64,000 nucleotides of DNA, taken from the NCBI RefSeq assembly GCF_003050835.1, contig NZ_QAOJ01000002.1, positions 62,001-126,000 on the forward strand, in the 5' to 3' direction. Positions within the stretch are counted from its first letter, which is position 1; every line of letters begins with the position of its first letter. The translations under genes were made by a program, and so were the position numbers. Origin of the DNA: Pseudomonas sp. GV071. GTDB taxonomy: Bacteria > Pseudomonadota > Gammaproteobacteria > Pseudomonadales > Pseudomonadaceae. Below, piece by piece: positions 42,596 through 51,584 of this stretch. Below the pieces are notes generated by a model. It saw nothing but the letters and a program-made list of their open reading frames with translations, was not told the DNA's origin and searched no databases.

Positions 42596-43132
42596 TCAGA
42601 ACGCAACGTCGAGGAAGCCCGGATGTTGTGCCAGTGCGTGAGGACTGAACACAAGCCAAGGCTGTTCGCGTTGAAAAACCCCATGTATGAAGGGCTCAAT
42701 AGCCGCTTCGAGCGCTGGCAACTGCTCGGTAAAGCTGTCCACCGGGAAGTGCTGCATACCAAACACTTCATCGACGGTCAGGCCAGCGAAAACATCTTGA
42801 TGGTCTACGACCAGCACCCGCCGCTGCTTGCGCAAAGGCGAGAGCTCGGTACCGAAGTAGCCACACATATCCATTACCGGCAGCAAGCGTCCACGTACGT
42901 TGGCTACACCCTTGACCCAGCTTTTCACGCCAGGCAACAAGGTGAACCGTGGTTCGTGCAGCACTTCGCCGATTTCACCCATCGGTGCTACGAACAGGCG
43001 CTCGCCCATGCGAAAGCCGATTCCACTCCAGGTCTGCACCACGGCCCGCTGCGACGGCAAGCCGGCAGCCAGCAGTCGACAACGCTGGTCGATTTCGAGG
43101 AGGAGCTGAAAGGGAGTCTGTACATCCGACAT
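42596..43132 (-). CDS. pilI: CheW-type adaptor PilI
   Basis: 178-residue CheW domain protein (FRMGERLFVAPMGEIGEVLHE, GVANVRGRLLPVMDMCGYFG, VLVVDHQDVFAGLTVDEVFG) linking PilJ to ChpA. The usual length and position between pilH and pilJ make the assignment secure. Confidence 0.95.
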   Translation of the reverse strand: MSDVQTPFQLLLEIDQRCRLLAAGLPSQRAVVQTWSGIGFRMGERLFVAPMGEIGEVLHEPRFTLLPGVKSWVKGVANVRGRLLPVMDMCGYFGTELSPLRKQRRVLVVDHQDVFAGLTVDEVFGMQHFPVDSFTEQLPALEAAIEPFIHGVFQREQPWLVFSPHALAQHPGFLDVAF

Positions 43133-43173
43133 GTCGGCCTGAACCTTCTAGTTTTTATGTGCGTGGTGGCGGC

Positions 43174-43539
43174 TTAGCCCGCCAGCACCGCATTCAAGGT
43201 TTTCAGCAGCGTGTCTTCGTCCACCGGTTTGGTCAGGTAGTCGCGCGCGCCCTGGCGCTTGCCCCAGACCTTATCGGTTTCCTGGTCTTTAGTGGTGACG
43301 ATAATCACCGGAATGTGATTGGTATCAGCATCTTTGGTGAGTTGACGGGTGGCCTGGAAGCCATTGAGGCCCGGCATCACGATATCCATCAACACTGCGT
43401 CGGGCTTTTCCTGACGGGCAAGTGCCACGCCATCAGCGCCGTTTTCCGCCTTGAGTACCTGGTGACCGTGCTTTTCGAGCATGGCGGTCAGCTTGTACAT
43501 CTCGGTGGGGGAGTCATCAACAATCAGAATGCGAGCCAT
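43174..43539 (-). CDS. pilH: CheY-type response regulator PilH
   Basis: 121-residue single receiver domain with acidic pocket (VDD), phospho-Asp52 (LMDIVMPG) and conserved Thr/Lys (VTTKDQ, LTKPVDE). In P. aeruginosa PilH favours retraction and adaptation of the pilus pathway and acts against PilG. Second gene of the operon. Confidence 0.96.
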   Translation of the reverse strand: MARILIVDDSPTEMYKLTAMLEKHGHQVLKAENGADGVALARQEKPDAVLMDIVMPGLNGFQATRQLTKDADTNHIPVIIVTTKDQETDKVWGKRQGARDYLTKPVDEDTLLKTLNAVLAG

Positions 43540-43585
43540 GGTGTATCCCTATGGAAGTTTGCGTCACCGCCCTAGCGGTCGAACG

Positions 43586-43993
43586 TCAAGATGCTTGTTC
43601 CACCGGGGTGAAATCTGGGACATGGGCCTTGATGGCGCCGAGCAGCTCTTCCTTACTAAAAGGTTTGGTGAGGTACTGATCGGAACCCACGATACGGCCC
43701 TTGGCCTTATCGAACAGACCGTCCTTAGAGGACAACATGATTACCGGGGTGGACTTGAAAGCACTGTTATTTTTGATCAGGGCGCAGGTCTGATAGCCAT
43801 CTAACCGCGGCATCATGATGTCGACAAAAATGATATTGGGGTGTGTATCAGCGATCTTCGCCAGCGCGTCGAAACCATCGACGGCCGTGATCACCTCACA
43901 ACCCACCTTTTTCAGCAGGGTCTCAGCAGTGCGACGAATCGTTTTCGAATCGTCGATGACCATGACCCTTAATCCTTCGGAATGCTGTTCCAT
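43586..43993 (-). CDS. pilG: CheY-type response regulator PilG
   Basis: 135-residue receiver domain: VIDDSKT, phospho-Asp58 (FVDIMMPRLDG), LSSKDG and LTKPFSKEE. In P. aeruginosa PilG promotes pilus extension and cAMP signalling. First gene of the pil-chp operon. Its promoter must lie in 43994-44238, shared divergently with gshB; I could not assign convincing promoter boxes there. Confidence 0.96.
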   Translation of the reverse strand: MEQHSEGLRVMVIDDSKTIRRTAETLLKKVGCEVITAVDGFDALAKIADTHPNIIFVDIMMPRLDGYQTCALIKNNSAFKSTPVIMLSSKDGLFDKAKGRIVGSDQYLTKPFSKEELLGAIKAHVPDFTPVEQAS

Positions 43994-44050
43994 GTTCGCC
44001 CTACCATCGCCTCGATGAGTCGTTATTTTTCTACGTTTTCAGTGCGCCTG

Positions 44051-44093
44051 AGGCCTACCAGCTACGGGCTGCGACCCAATCGTAGGCCTTTTT
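44051..44093 (+). other. Terminator-like hairpin in the pilG-gshB divergent region
   Basis: AGGCCTAC (44051-44058) and GTAGGCCT (44082-44089) with a 23-base loop, followed by T-rich sequence to 44093 on the plus strand. It is oddly placed upstream of gshB. It may end a short transcript or antisense read-through, or be a leader structure of either operon. Confidence 0.45.
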
Positions 44094-44238
44094 AGCACAC
44101 TCTCTAGAAGCAATCTATAAGCCCCAGAAGCGTAAGGTTTTTCCTTGACCGAAGTGGTCGCCAGCGCCACTCTGCCGCCACACAGTCTAGTCGCGACACA
44201 TTTCAGCTGTCGCATTCGTTTTGCGGAGGATTCACCCC

Positions 44239-45192
44239 ATGAGCGTTCGCCTCGGCATAGTCATGGACCCAATTGCGGGCATTTCCTATAAGAAGGACAG
44301 CTCGTTGGCCATGCTACTGGCCGCTCAGGCCCGTGGTTGGTCATTGTTCTATATGGAACAGCACGATCTGTACCAGGTCGCCGGAGTTGCCAAGGCGCGC
44401 ATGCGCCCCCTTAAAGTTTTCGCTGATCCGCAACACTGGTTCGAGCTGGGCGATGAAGCTGACGCGCCTCTGACCGAACTGGATGTGATCCTGATGCGCA
44501 AGGATCCGCCCTTCGATATGGAGTTTGTCTACAGCACCTACCTGCTGGAGCAAGCCGAGCGCGCCGGGGTGTTGATCGTCAACCGCCCCCAGAGCCTGCG
44601 CGACTGCAACGAAAAGTTGTTTGCCACGCAATTCCCGCACTGCACGCCGCCGACACTGGTCAGCCGCCGCGCCGATATTCTGCGCGAGTTTGCCAAAGAG
44701 CACCGTGACATCATTCTCAAACCCTTGGATGGCATGGGCGGAACCTCGATCTTTCGCCACCGCGAAGGCGACCCGAACCTGTCGGTGATCCTCGAGACCC
44801 TGACCAACCTCGGCCAGCAGCAGATCATGGCGCAGGCTTACCTGCCGGCGATCAAGGACGGCGACAAACGCATCCTGATGATCAATGGCGAGCCGGTGCC
44901 TTACTGCCTGGCACGCATTCCGGCAGCCGGCGAGACCCGTGGCAACCTCGCCGCCGGTGGCCGCGGCGAAGCCCGCCCACTGACCGAGCGTGACCGCTGG
45001 ATCGCTGCCCAAGTCGGCCCGACCCTGCGCGAGAAGGGCCTGCTGTTCGTTGGCCTGGACGTGATCGGCGACTACCTGACGGAAATCAACGTCACCAGCC
45101 CGACCTGCATCCGTGAAATCGACAATGCCTTCAACACCGGCATCGGCGAGCAACTGATGGCCGCCATCGCCGCGCAACTCGACGCCCGCTAA
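44239..45192 (+). CDS. gshB: Glutathione synthetase
   Basis: ATP-grasp ligase joining glycine to gamma-glutamylcysteine. 317 residues of normal length, with LGIVMDPIAGISYKKDSSLAML at the start, ILKPLDGMGGTSIFR, KDGDKRILMINGEP, NLAAGGRGEARPL and the metal-binding EINVTSPTCIREID. ATG 44239 follows GGAGGA by 8 nt. The position divergent to pilG is conserved in Pseudomonas. Confidence 0.97.
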   Translation: MSVRLGIVMDPIAGISYKKDSSLAMLLAAQARGWSLFYMEQHDLYQVAGVAKARMRPLKVFADPQHWFELGDEADAPLTELDVILMRKDPPFDMEFVYSTYLLEQAERAGVLIVNRPQSLRDCNEKLFATQFPHCTPPTLVSRRADILREFAKEHRDIILKPLDGMGGTSIFRHREGDPNLSVILETLTNLGQQQIMAQAYLPAIKDGDKRILMINGEPVPYCLARIPAAGETRGNLAAGGRGEARPLTERDRWIAAQVGPTLREKGLLFVGLDVIGDYLTEINVTSPTCIREIDNAFNTGIGEQLMAAIAAQLDAR

Positions 45193-45361
45193 GGCTTCGG
45201 CCGCTTTGCTATGCCTGGCAATAAAAACCGGCGTAGCAGAGCGGCACGAGACCCACAGCGCAGAAATGCCCAGTGCGTCACCAAGGCGCGTAGTGCTTCA
45301 TGGACTTTTGCCTGAGCCCTCGGCAGACTGCGCGGCAACCTGAACCGACCCCATTTGTGCG

Positions 45362-46255
45362 ATGAACTCACCCGCCCTTCCGCCCGAACTCGCTGATTAC
45401 GGCGTCCGCCCTGCGGACAGGCTGGGCTTTACCCTGTTCCTCGCCGCCGCCCTGCACGCGGCACTGATTCTCGGCGTCAGCTTCACCCTGGTGCCACCCA
45501 GCCAGATCAGCAAGACCCTGGAAATCACCCTGTCGACGTTCAAGAGCAAGGAGGCGCCCAAAGAGGCGGACTACCTGGCTCAGGACAACCAGCAAGGCAG
45601 CGGCACCCTGGATAAAAAAGCGGCGCCAAAAACCACCGAACAGGCGCTGTTCCAGGACAAAGAAGTCAAACGCATCACCCTGCCCACCGCTCCGGCACCC
45701 GCCACCAAGCAGGAAGCGCCGAAGGCGGCGGTGGCCACCACTGCACCCAAGCAGCAGAAAACCCCGGTCAAACGCGAAGAAGCCAAGCCGCAGCCCGATG
45801 CCCGCAAGGCCCCGGCCTTTGATAGCGAACAGCTGTCGGCGGAGATCTCCGGCCTGGAAGCCGAGCTCGCCCAGGAACAACAGCTATACGCCAAGCGGCC
45901 GAAAATCCACCGTTTGAACGCTGCCTCGACCATGCGCGACAAGGGCGCCTGGTACAAAGACGAGTGGCGCAAGAAGGTCGAGCGCGTCGGCAACCTCAAT
46001 TACCCGGACGAAGCCCGCCGCCAGCGCATCTACGGCAGCCTGCGTCTGCTGGTATCGATCAACCGCGACGGCAGCCTGTATGAAGTTCAGGTGCTGGAGT
46101 CGTCCGGCCAGCCGCTGCTGGACCAGGCGGCGCTGCGCATCGTGCGGCTGGCAGCGCCGTTCTCGCCGTTCACCGGCGACCTGTCGGACATCGATCGCCT
46201 GGAAATCATCCGCACCTGGCGCTTCGAGCGCGGCGACAAGCTGTCGAGCAAGTAG
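45362..46255 (+). CDS. TonB-family energy transducer (TonB3-like)
   Basis: 297 residues: one N-terminal membrane anchor (GFTLFLAAALHAALILGVSFTLV), a long Lys/Ala/Pro/Glu-rich periplasmic linker, a coiled segment (LSAEISGLEAELAQEQQLYAK), and a TonB C-terminal domain (NYPDEARRQRIYGSLRLLVSI, RIVRLAAPFSPF). No exbB or exbD is adjacent. The P. aeruginosa gene at this place, tonB3, has been reported as needed for twitching motility, which fits the surrounding pilus genes. It probably spans the periplasm to act at the outer membrane or cell wall. Confidence 0.88.
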   Translation: MNSPALPPELADYGVRPADRLGFTLFLAAALHAALILGVSFTLVPPSQISKTLEITLSTFKSKEAPKEADYLAQDNQQGSGTLDKKAAPKTTEQALFQDKEVKRITLPTAPAPATKQEAPKAAVATTAPKQQKTPVKREEAKPQPDARKAPAFDSEQLSAEISGLEAELAQEQQLYAKRPKIHRLNAASTMRDKGAWYKDEWRKKVERVGNLNYPDEARRQRIYGSLRLLVSINRDGSLYEVQVLESSGQPLLDQAALRIVRLAAPFSPFTGDLSDIDRLEIIRTWRFERGDKLSSK

Positions 46256-46319
46256 CCGGCACCAGCAATTGGCCCGCTCGGCTTGTCAGGGCCACCAACC
46301 AGCGGCGACACTACGCGCC

Positions 46320-46889
46320 ATGAAAGACGCCAACCCCAGCTACCTGAAAAACCACTTTCTGATTGCCATGCCGCACATGGCCGATCCGAACTTCGCGCAG
46401 ACCGTCACTTTCCTCATCGAGCACAACGCAGAAGGCGCCATGGGCCTGGTAATCAACCGCCCCAACGGCCTGAACCTCGCCGACGTGCTCGAGCAACTGC
46501 GCCCCGACACCCTGCCGCCCGCCCTCTGCCAGAGCCTGCCGATCTTTTCCGGCGGCCCGGTGCAGACCGATCGCGGTTTTGTTCTGCACCCGACCGGCCT
46601 GCAATTCCAAGCCACCCTGGAGCTCGGCGAGTTGGCACTCTCCACGTCGCAAGACGTGCTGTTCGCCATCGCCGACGGCCATGGCCCGGACAAACACGTG
46701 ATCGCCCTCGGCTATGCCGGCTGGGAAGCCGGCCAGTTGGAAGACGAGCTGATCAGCAACACCTGGCTGACCTGCCCAGCCGACGCGCACATCCTCTTTG
46801 ACGTGCCTTACGACCAGCGGCTGGCGGCTGCCGCTGCGCGCCTGGGGGTCAACCTCAGCCTGCTGACTTCACAAGCCGGGCACGCCTGA
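46320..46889 (+). CDS. algH: YqgE/AlgH family protein
   Basis: 189 residues, typical family length, with [20 protein letters not shown] and [20 protein letters not shown] at the N-terminus and [15 protein letters not shown]. AlgH was linked genetically to alginate regulation, but its biochemical function is unknown. No clear ribosome site precedes ATG 46320. Its TGA stop shares one base with the ruvX start, so the two are coupled. Confidence 0.93.
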   Translation: MKDANPSYLKNHFLIAMPHMADPNFAQTVTFLIEHNAEGAMGLVINRPNGLNLADVLEQLRPDTLPPALCQSLPIFSGGPVQTDRGFVLHPTGLQFQATLELGELALSTSQDVLFAIADGHGPDKHVIALGYAGWEAGQLEDELISNTWLTCPADAHILFDVPYDQRLAAAAARLGVNLSLLTSQAGHA

Positions 46890-47323
46890 TGGCCGACAAA
46901 CCCCTGCGCCTGCTGCTGGGCTTCGATTACGGCACCAAGCAGATCGGCGTCGCCGTCGGCCAGGTGATCACCGGCCAGGCCCGCGAGCTGTGCGTACTAA
47001 AAGCGCAAAACGGCGTACCGGACTGGCAGAAAGTCGAAGCCCTAGTGCGCGAATGGCAGCCGGACGCCATTGTCGTCGGCCTGCCGCTGAACATGGACGG
47101 CAGCCCCAGCGAAATGAGCGAGCGCGCGGAAAAATTCGCCCGCCGCCTCAATGGCCGCTTCAACCTGCCGGTGCACACCCACGACGAACGCCTGACCACT
47201 TACGCCGCCAAAGGCGAGCGCCTGCAACAAGGCCAACGCGGCGGCTACAAAGACAATCCGGTGGACGCCCTCGCCGCCGCGCTGCTGCTCGAAGGCTGGC
47301 TGGCCGAACACAGCGGCGCCTGA
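46889..47323 (+). CDS. ruvX: Holliday junction resolvase-like RuvX/YqgF
   Basis: 144 residues with the RNase H-like fold signature [15 protein letters not shown] at the N-terminus, [16 protein letters not shown], and a C-terminal Asp segment ([16 protein letters not shown]). The family is proposed to act in pre-16S rRNA 5'-end processing and possibly recombination. The start overlaps the algH stop by one base (TGATG). Confidence 0.94.
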   Translation: MADKPLRLLLGFDYGTKQIGVAVGQVITGQARELCVLKAQNGVPDWQKVEALVREWQPDAIVVGLPLNMDGSPSEMSERAEKFARRLNGRFNLPVHTHDERLTTYAAKGERLQQGQRGGYKDNPVDALAAALLLEGWLAEHSGA

Positions 47324-47355
47324 CGTTCTGCGTTTTTGCGATTCAAGGAGAGACC

Positions 47356-47871
47356 ATGAAGCTACCCAACCCCGCCGAGCTGCTGCCACAAATGGCCGCC
47401 GCGCTGACCGAGCACCTGGCCAAGCGGCAGATCAGTGAGCCACGTTTCATCGGTATTCACACCGGCGGCGTGTGGGTCGCTCAGGCCCTGCTGAAAGAGC
47501 TGGCACGCGACACCGAGCTGGGCATTCTCGACGTTTCGTTCTATCGCGATGACTTCACCCAGAACGGCCTGCACCCGCAAGTGCGCCCCTCGGCGCTGCC
47601 TTTCGAAATCGAAGGCCAGCACCTGGTGCTGGTGGATGACGTGCTGATGAGCGGGCGCACCATCCGCGCCGCGCTCAATGAGCTGTTCGACTACGGCCGC
47701 CCGGCCAGCGTGACCCTGGTCAGCCTGCTCGACCTCAACTCGCGCGAACTGCCGATTCGTCCGGATGTGGTCGGCGCCACCCTGGAGCTTGCGCCCAACG
47801 AGCGGGTAAAATTGCTCGGCCCTGCGCCGCTCACCCTTGAGCACCAGGCTCCCGCCTCCGCCGCCCACTGA
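47356..47871 (+). CDS. pyrR: Bifunctional pyrimidine regulator PyrR / uracil phosphoribosyltransferase-like
   Basis: 171 residues with the PRPP-binding loop [18 protein letters not shown] and the family segments [13 protein letters not shown] and [20 protein letters not shown]. In Gram-positives PyrR is an RNA-binding attenuator; in Pseudomonas it has been tied to regulation of the pyr genes. AAGGAG lies 5 nt before ATG 47356. The stop is 10 bp before pyrB. Confidence 0.94.
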   Translation: MKLPNPAELLPQMAAALTEHLAKRQISEPRFIGIHTGGVWVAQALLKELARDTELGILDVSFYRDDFTQNGLHPQVRPSALPFEIEGQHLVLVDDVLMSGRTIRAALNELFDYGRPASVTLVSLLDLNSRELPIRPDVVGATLELAPNERVKLLGPAPLTLEHQAPASAAH

Positions 47872-47881
47872 GACTTCCCCC

Positions 47882-48910
47882 ATGACGCCGACCGACGCCA
47901 AGCGCCCGCTGCAGCTCAACGATCAGGGCCAACTGCGCCACTTCCTCTCGCTCGATGGCCTGCCTCGCGAGTTGCTGACTGAAATCCTCGACACCGCCGA
48001 CTCCTTCCTCGAAGTCGGCGCCCGCGCGGTGAAAAAGGTCCCACTGTTGCGCGGCAAGACCGTGTGCAACGTGTTCTTCGAGAACTCCACGCGCACCCGC
48101 ACCACCTTCGAACTGGCGGCCCAGCGGTTGTCGGCGGACGTCATCACCCTGAACGTGTCGACCTCCTCCACCAGCAAGGGCGAAACCCTGCTCGACACCC
48201 TGCGCAACCTCGAAGCCATGGCCGCCGACATTTTCGTCGTGCGCCACGCCGACTCCGGTGCCGCGCACTTCATTGCCGAGCACGTGTGCCCGGACATGGC
48301 GATCATTAACGGTGGCGACGGCCGTCACTCGCACCCGACCCAGGGCATGCTCGACATGCTCACCATCCGCCGCCACAAGGGCAGCTTCGAAAACCTCTCG
48401 GTGGCCATTGTTGGCGACATTCTGCACTCACGGGTGGCGCGCTCGAACATGCTCGCGCTGAAAACCCTGGGCTGCCCGGATATCCGCGTGATCGGTCCGA
48501 AAACCCTGTTGCCGGTGGGCATTGAGCAGTACGGGGTAAACATCTATACCGACCTCGCCGAAGGCCTGAAAGACGTCGACGTGGTGATCATGCTGCGCCT
48601 GCAGCGTGAGCGCATGACCGGCGGCCTGCTACCCAGCGAAGGCGAGTTCTACCGCCTGTACGGCCTGACCAGCGAACGGCTGAAACTGGCCAAACCCGAT
48701 GCCCTGGTGATGCACCCGGGGCCGATCAATCGCGGCGTGGAAATCGAATCGGCAGTGGCCGACGGCCCGCAATCAGTGATTCTCAACCAGGTCACTTATG
48801 GCATCGCCATCCGCATGGCCGTGTTGTCGATGGCCATGAGCGGCCAGACCACCCAGCGCCTGCTGAACCAGGAAGCCCAAGCGAACACTGCTGCTGAGGA
48901 GCAAAACTGA
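47882..48910 (+). CDS. pyrB: Aspartate carbamoyltransferase catalytic subunit
   Basis: Condenses carbamoyl phosphate and aspartate in de novo pyrimidine synthesis. 342 residues: carbamoyl-phosphate site [33 protein letters not shown], and aspartate-binding [15 protein letters not shown] 47882 gives the known pseudomonad start [17 protein letters not shown]. In Pseudomonas the enzyme forms a dodecamer with PyrC'. The stop codon shares a base with the pyrC' start. Confidence 0.97.
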   Translation: MTPTDAKRPLQLNDQGQLRHFLSLDGLPRELLTEILDTADSFLEVGARAVKKVPLLRGKTVCNVFFENSTRTRTTFELAAQRLSADVITLNVSTSSTSKGETLLDTLRNLEAMAADIFVVRHADSGAAHFIAEHVCPDMAIINGGDGRHSHPTQGMLDMLTIRRHKGSFENLSVAIVGDILHSRVARSNMLALKTLGCPDIRVIGPKTLLPVGIEQYGVNIYTDLAEGLKDVDVVIMLRLQRERMTGGLLPSEGEFYRLYGLTSERLKLAKPDALVMHPGPINRGVEIESAVADGPQSVILNQVTYGIAIRMAVLSMAMSGQTTQRLLNQEAQANTAAEEQN

Positions 48911-50181
48911 TGCGCATCGAAATCCTCGGCGCCCGCGTGATCGACCCGAACAGCGGCCTGGACCAGGTCTGCGACCTGTTTATCGCTGACGGCAAGATCG
49001 CCGGCATCGGCAGCAAACCAGCGGGCTTTGCCGCTGACAAAAGCATCGACGCCAAGGGCCTGATCGCCAGCCCAGGCCTGGTCGACCTCAACGTAGCCCT
49101 GCGCGAGCCGGGCTACAGCCGCAAAGGCAGCATCGCCAGCGAAACCCTGGCCGCTGCGGCTGGAGGCATCACCAGCCTGTGCTGCCCACCGTTCACCAAA
49201 CCGATCCTGGACACCCCGGCAGTCGCCGAGCTGATCCTCGACCGCGCCCGCAGCGCCGGGCATACCAAGGTGTTCCCGATTGGCGCCCTGAGCAAAGGCC
49301 TGGCCGGCGAACAGTTGGCCGAGCTGGTAGCCCTGCGCGACGCCGGCTGCGTGGCCTTCGGCGACGGCCTGGAGAGTTTCCGCAACAACCGCACCCGCCG
49401 CCGCGCCTTCGAATATGCCGCCACCTTCGACCTGACCGTGGTGCTGCAGTCGCAAGACCACGACCTGGCCGAAGGCGGCCTGGCCCATGAAGGCGCTACC
49501 GCCAGCTTCCTTGGCCTGTCGGGCATTCCGGAAAGCGCAGAAACGGTGGCAGTGGCCCGTGACCTGCTGCTGGTGGAACAGACCGGCGTACGTGCGCACT
49601 TCAGCCAGCTCACCAGCGCCCGTGGCGCGCAGTTGATCGCCGACGCCCAGGCGCGCGGCCTGCCGGTGACCGCCGATGTGGCGCTGTATCAGCTGATTCT
49701 CACCGATGAAGCGCTGATCGACTTCTCCAGCCTCTACCACGTGCAACCGCCGCTACGCACCGCCGCCGACCGCGACGGCCTGCGCGCCGCAGTGAAGGCC
49801 GGGGTGATCCAGGCAATCGCCAGCCACCACCAGCCCCACGAAGCCGACGCCAAGCTGGCGCCGTTTGGTGCCACCGAGCCGGGTATCAGCAGCGTCGAGT
49901 TGTTGCTGCCGCTGGCCATGAGCCTGGTGCAGGACGGCTTGCTCGACCTGCCCACCCTGCTCGCCCGCCTCAGCGCCGGGCCCGCTGCAGCCTTGCGTTT
50001 GCCGGCCGGCCAACTGGCCGTAGACGCCCCGGCAGATGTGCTGCTGTTCGACCCGCAAGCCTCGACCCTGGCCGGCGAAACCTGGTTCTCCAAAGGCCAG
50101 AACAGCCCGTTCATTGGCCATTGCCTGCCGGGCGCGGTGCGCTACACCCTGGTGGATGGGCATATCAGCTACCAGGCTTGA
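48910..50181 (+). CDS. pyrC': Dihydroorotase-like non-catalytic subunit PyrC' of aspartate carbamoyltransferase
   Basis: 423 residues with the dihydroorotase fold (SPGLVDL...REPGYSRKGSI, FEYAATFDLTVVLQSQD). The metal motif DxHxH is lost: the sequence reads DLNVALR, with Asn61 and Ala63 where zinc-binding His are expected. This matches the pseudomonad PyrC' that serves as structural partner of PyrB rather than as an enzyme; active dihydroorotase is encoded elsewhere. It overlaps pyrB by one base, supporting equal synthesis of both subunits. Confidence 0.95.
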   Translation: MRIEILGARVIDPNSGLDQVCDLFIADGKIAGIGSKPAGFAADKSIDAKGLIASPGLVDLNVALREPGYSRKGSIASETLAAAAGGITSLCCPPFTKPILDTPAVAELILDRARSAGHTKVFPIGALSKGLAGEQLAELVALRDAGCVAFGDGLESFRNNRTRRRAFEYAATFDLTVVLQSQDHDLAEGGLAHEGATASFLGLSGIPESAETVAVARDLLLVEQTGVRAHFSQLTSARGAQLIADAQARGLPVTADVALYQLILTDEALIDFSSLYHVQPPLRTAADRDGLRAAVKAGVIQAIASHHQPHEADAKLAPFGATEPGISSVELLLPLAMSLVQDGLLDLPTLLARLSAGPAAALRLPAGQLAVDAPADVLLFDPQASTLAGETWFSKGQNSPFIGHCLPGAVRYTLVDGHISYQA

Positions 50182-50193
50182 TGCGTGTCGCCC

Positions 50194-50229
50194 AATAAAA
50201 AGCCCCGCCAATTGGCGGGGCTTTTTATT
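50194..50229. terminator. Bidirectional terminator between pyrC' and the TM2 gene
   Basis: Sixteen-base perfect arms (AATAAAAAGCCCCGCC and complement) with loop AATT and A/T tracts on both sides, so it can end transcription from both convergent genes. Confidence 0.93.
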
Positions 50230-50242
50230 GGCTGGGCTTACC

Positions 50243-50647
50243 TCAAAGGCGCTGCACAGCGTTGCGTACCGACACTTGATCGTTAAGGGTCCAGAAGTCG
50301 TAGAGCACTCCCACAAACAACAGGCCGCCGGTACACAGATAGAGCAAGCCGGAAATCCATTTGCCCTGATACATGCGGTGCACGCCGAAGACGCCCAGGA
50401 AGGTCAGCAGGATCCAGGCGATGTTGTAATCCAGCTCACCCGCGGTAAACCGCAGATCAGCCTCGTCATCCATGGCTGGAATTAGAAACAGGTCGATGAT
50501 CCAGCCGATGAAAAACAGACCGAAGGTGAAGAACCAGATGGTCCCGGTTACGGGCTTGCCGTAGTAGAAGCGGTGGGAGCCGAGAAAGCCGAATATCCAC
50601 AGCAGATAGCCCATGAATTTGCTGTGGGTGTCCTGACGTACGTTCAT
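50243..50647 (-). CDS. TM2-domain membrane protein
   Basis: 134 residues with two TM2-like units, each of two membrane helices: YLLWIFGFLGSHRFYYGKPVTGTI (about residues 14-37) with FGLFFIGWIIDLFLIP, and WILLTFLGVFGVHRMYQGKW with CTGGLLFVGVLYDFWTLND. The G-x-HR-(F/M)Y motif is the TM2 signature. Function unknown. GGAGG precedes ATG 50647 by 5 nt. Confidence 0.88.
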   Translation of the reverse strand: MNVRQDTHSKFMGYLLWIFGFLGSHRFYYGKPVTGTIWFFTFGLFFIGWIIDLFLIPAMDDEADLRFTAGELDYNIAWILLTFLGVFGVHRMYQGKWISGLLYLCTGGLLFVGVLYDFWTLNDQVSVRNAVQRL

Positions 50648-50890
50648 GTGTGCCTCCAGGTAACGATGGCTGATTGGACCCGGACTTGAGCCAAGGGTTG
50701 CCGGCTCGCCCAGCTAAACCCTGGCGCAATCGTTACGGCAGGTATCGAAGGCCACTCGGGGCTTTTTCAGGGCAGCGAAACGCTCAGGATTAGTCACTAC
50801 AAAGCTGCAAAAAGCAGGTGTTTATCACTGCCTTTCGTTCGTCGGACCAGAGTTCCAATCGACCAATGGTCAAAAAATGAACAAAAAAGC

Positions 50891-50899
50891 TGTTATAAA
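50891..50899 (+). promoter_or_regulatory. Extended -10 promoter of the NlpC/P60 gene
   Basis: TGTTATAAA: TG at 50891-50892 plus TATAAA at 50894-50899, no convincing -35. The predicted leader is about 27 bases. Confidence 0.45.
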
Positions 50900-50932
50900 G
50901 TTGCGCATTCGTGAAAACAAGAGCTTTGCCGT

Positions 50933-51535
50933 ATGCGTTCCATCCAGCAAACCTGGCTTTCCATCTGCCTGTGTTTACCCCTTGCAGTCGCCGCCTCCCA
51001 CAGCGTGGCGAGCACCCGTTACCAGCCGTTGCCCGCCCATGCCAGCGGGCACACCGCCGCCTCTGGCGTCACGTCCGGCAGCGTTTCCAGCACCACGCCG
51101 GCGGTTCACAGTGAAGCGGCGAAAAACAGCAGCACAGTCCTTGGCCGTGCGGTGAACACCCTCGGTGTGCGCTATCGCTGGGGCGGCAGTTCGCCGGAGA
51201 AGGGCTTCGATTGCAGCGGTCTGGTGCGTTATGCCTTCGACGATATCGACTCGGTCGACCTCTCCCGCACCTCTAACGCCATGGCCCGCACCGACGGCAA
51301 AAAAGTCGCGCGCAATGCGCTGAAGCCAGGTGATCTGCTGTTTTTCAATATCCGCGGTGGGCGGGTAAATCACGTGGCGATCTACCTGGGCAATGACCGT
51401 TTCATCCACGCGCCACGGCGCGGCAAGGCCGTGACCATCGACACCCTGGACAAGCCTTACTGGAAAACCCGTTACGCCCTGGCCAAACGCGTGCTGCCCA
51501 GCACCGAGCCACAGCTACGGGTGACCGCCCGCTAA
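50933..51535 (+). CDS. Secreted NlpC/P60 peptidoglycan endopeptidase
   Basis: 200 residues with a signal peptide (SICLCLPLAVAASHSVAS), a Ser/Thr-rich linker, and an NlpC/P60 domain from about residue 65. Catalytic Cys94 lies in GFDCSGLVRYAF and His147 in RVNHVAIYLG, with a polar third residue at or near His159 (FIHAPRRG). It is predicted to cut peptide stems in the periplasmic cell wall. It lies next to pilU/pilT, but with its own promoter and terminator I see no operon link. Confidence 0.93.
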   Translation: MRSIQQTWLSICLCLPLAVAASHSVASTRYQPLPAHASGHTAASGVTSGSVSSTTPAVHSEAAKNSSTVLGRAVNTLGVRYRWGGSSPEKGFDCSGLVRYAFDDIDSVDLSRTSNAMARTDGKKVARNALKPGDLLFFNIRGGRVNHVAIYLGNDRFIHAPRRGKAVTIDTLDKPYWKTRYALAKRVLPSTEPQLRVTAR

Positions 51536-51538
51536 ATG

Positions 51539-51569
51539 AAAAAGGGCTGCCAACGGCAGCCCTTTTTTT
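51539..51569. terminator. Intrinsic terminator after the NlpC/P60 gene
   Basis: Perfect 11-base arms AAAGGGCTGCC/GGCAGCCCTTT with loop AAC and seven T. It can also serve the convergent pilU in the minus direction because of A-rich sequence on the left. Confidence 0.92.
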
Positions 51570-51584
51570 GTCCCGCGAAAACGT

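Noticed and set aside
44144..44172. TTGACC as a -35 box for gshB
   Set aside because: No acceptable -10 lies 16-18 bases downstream (CACTCT only), so no promoter is claimed.
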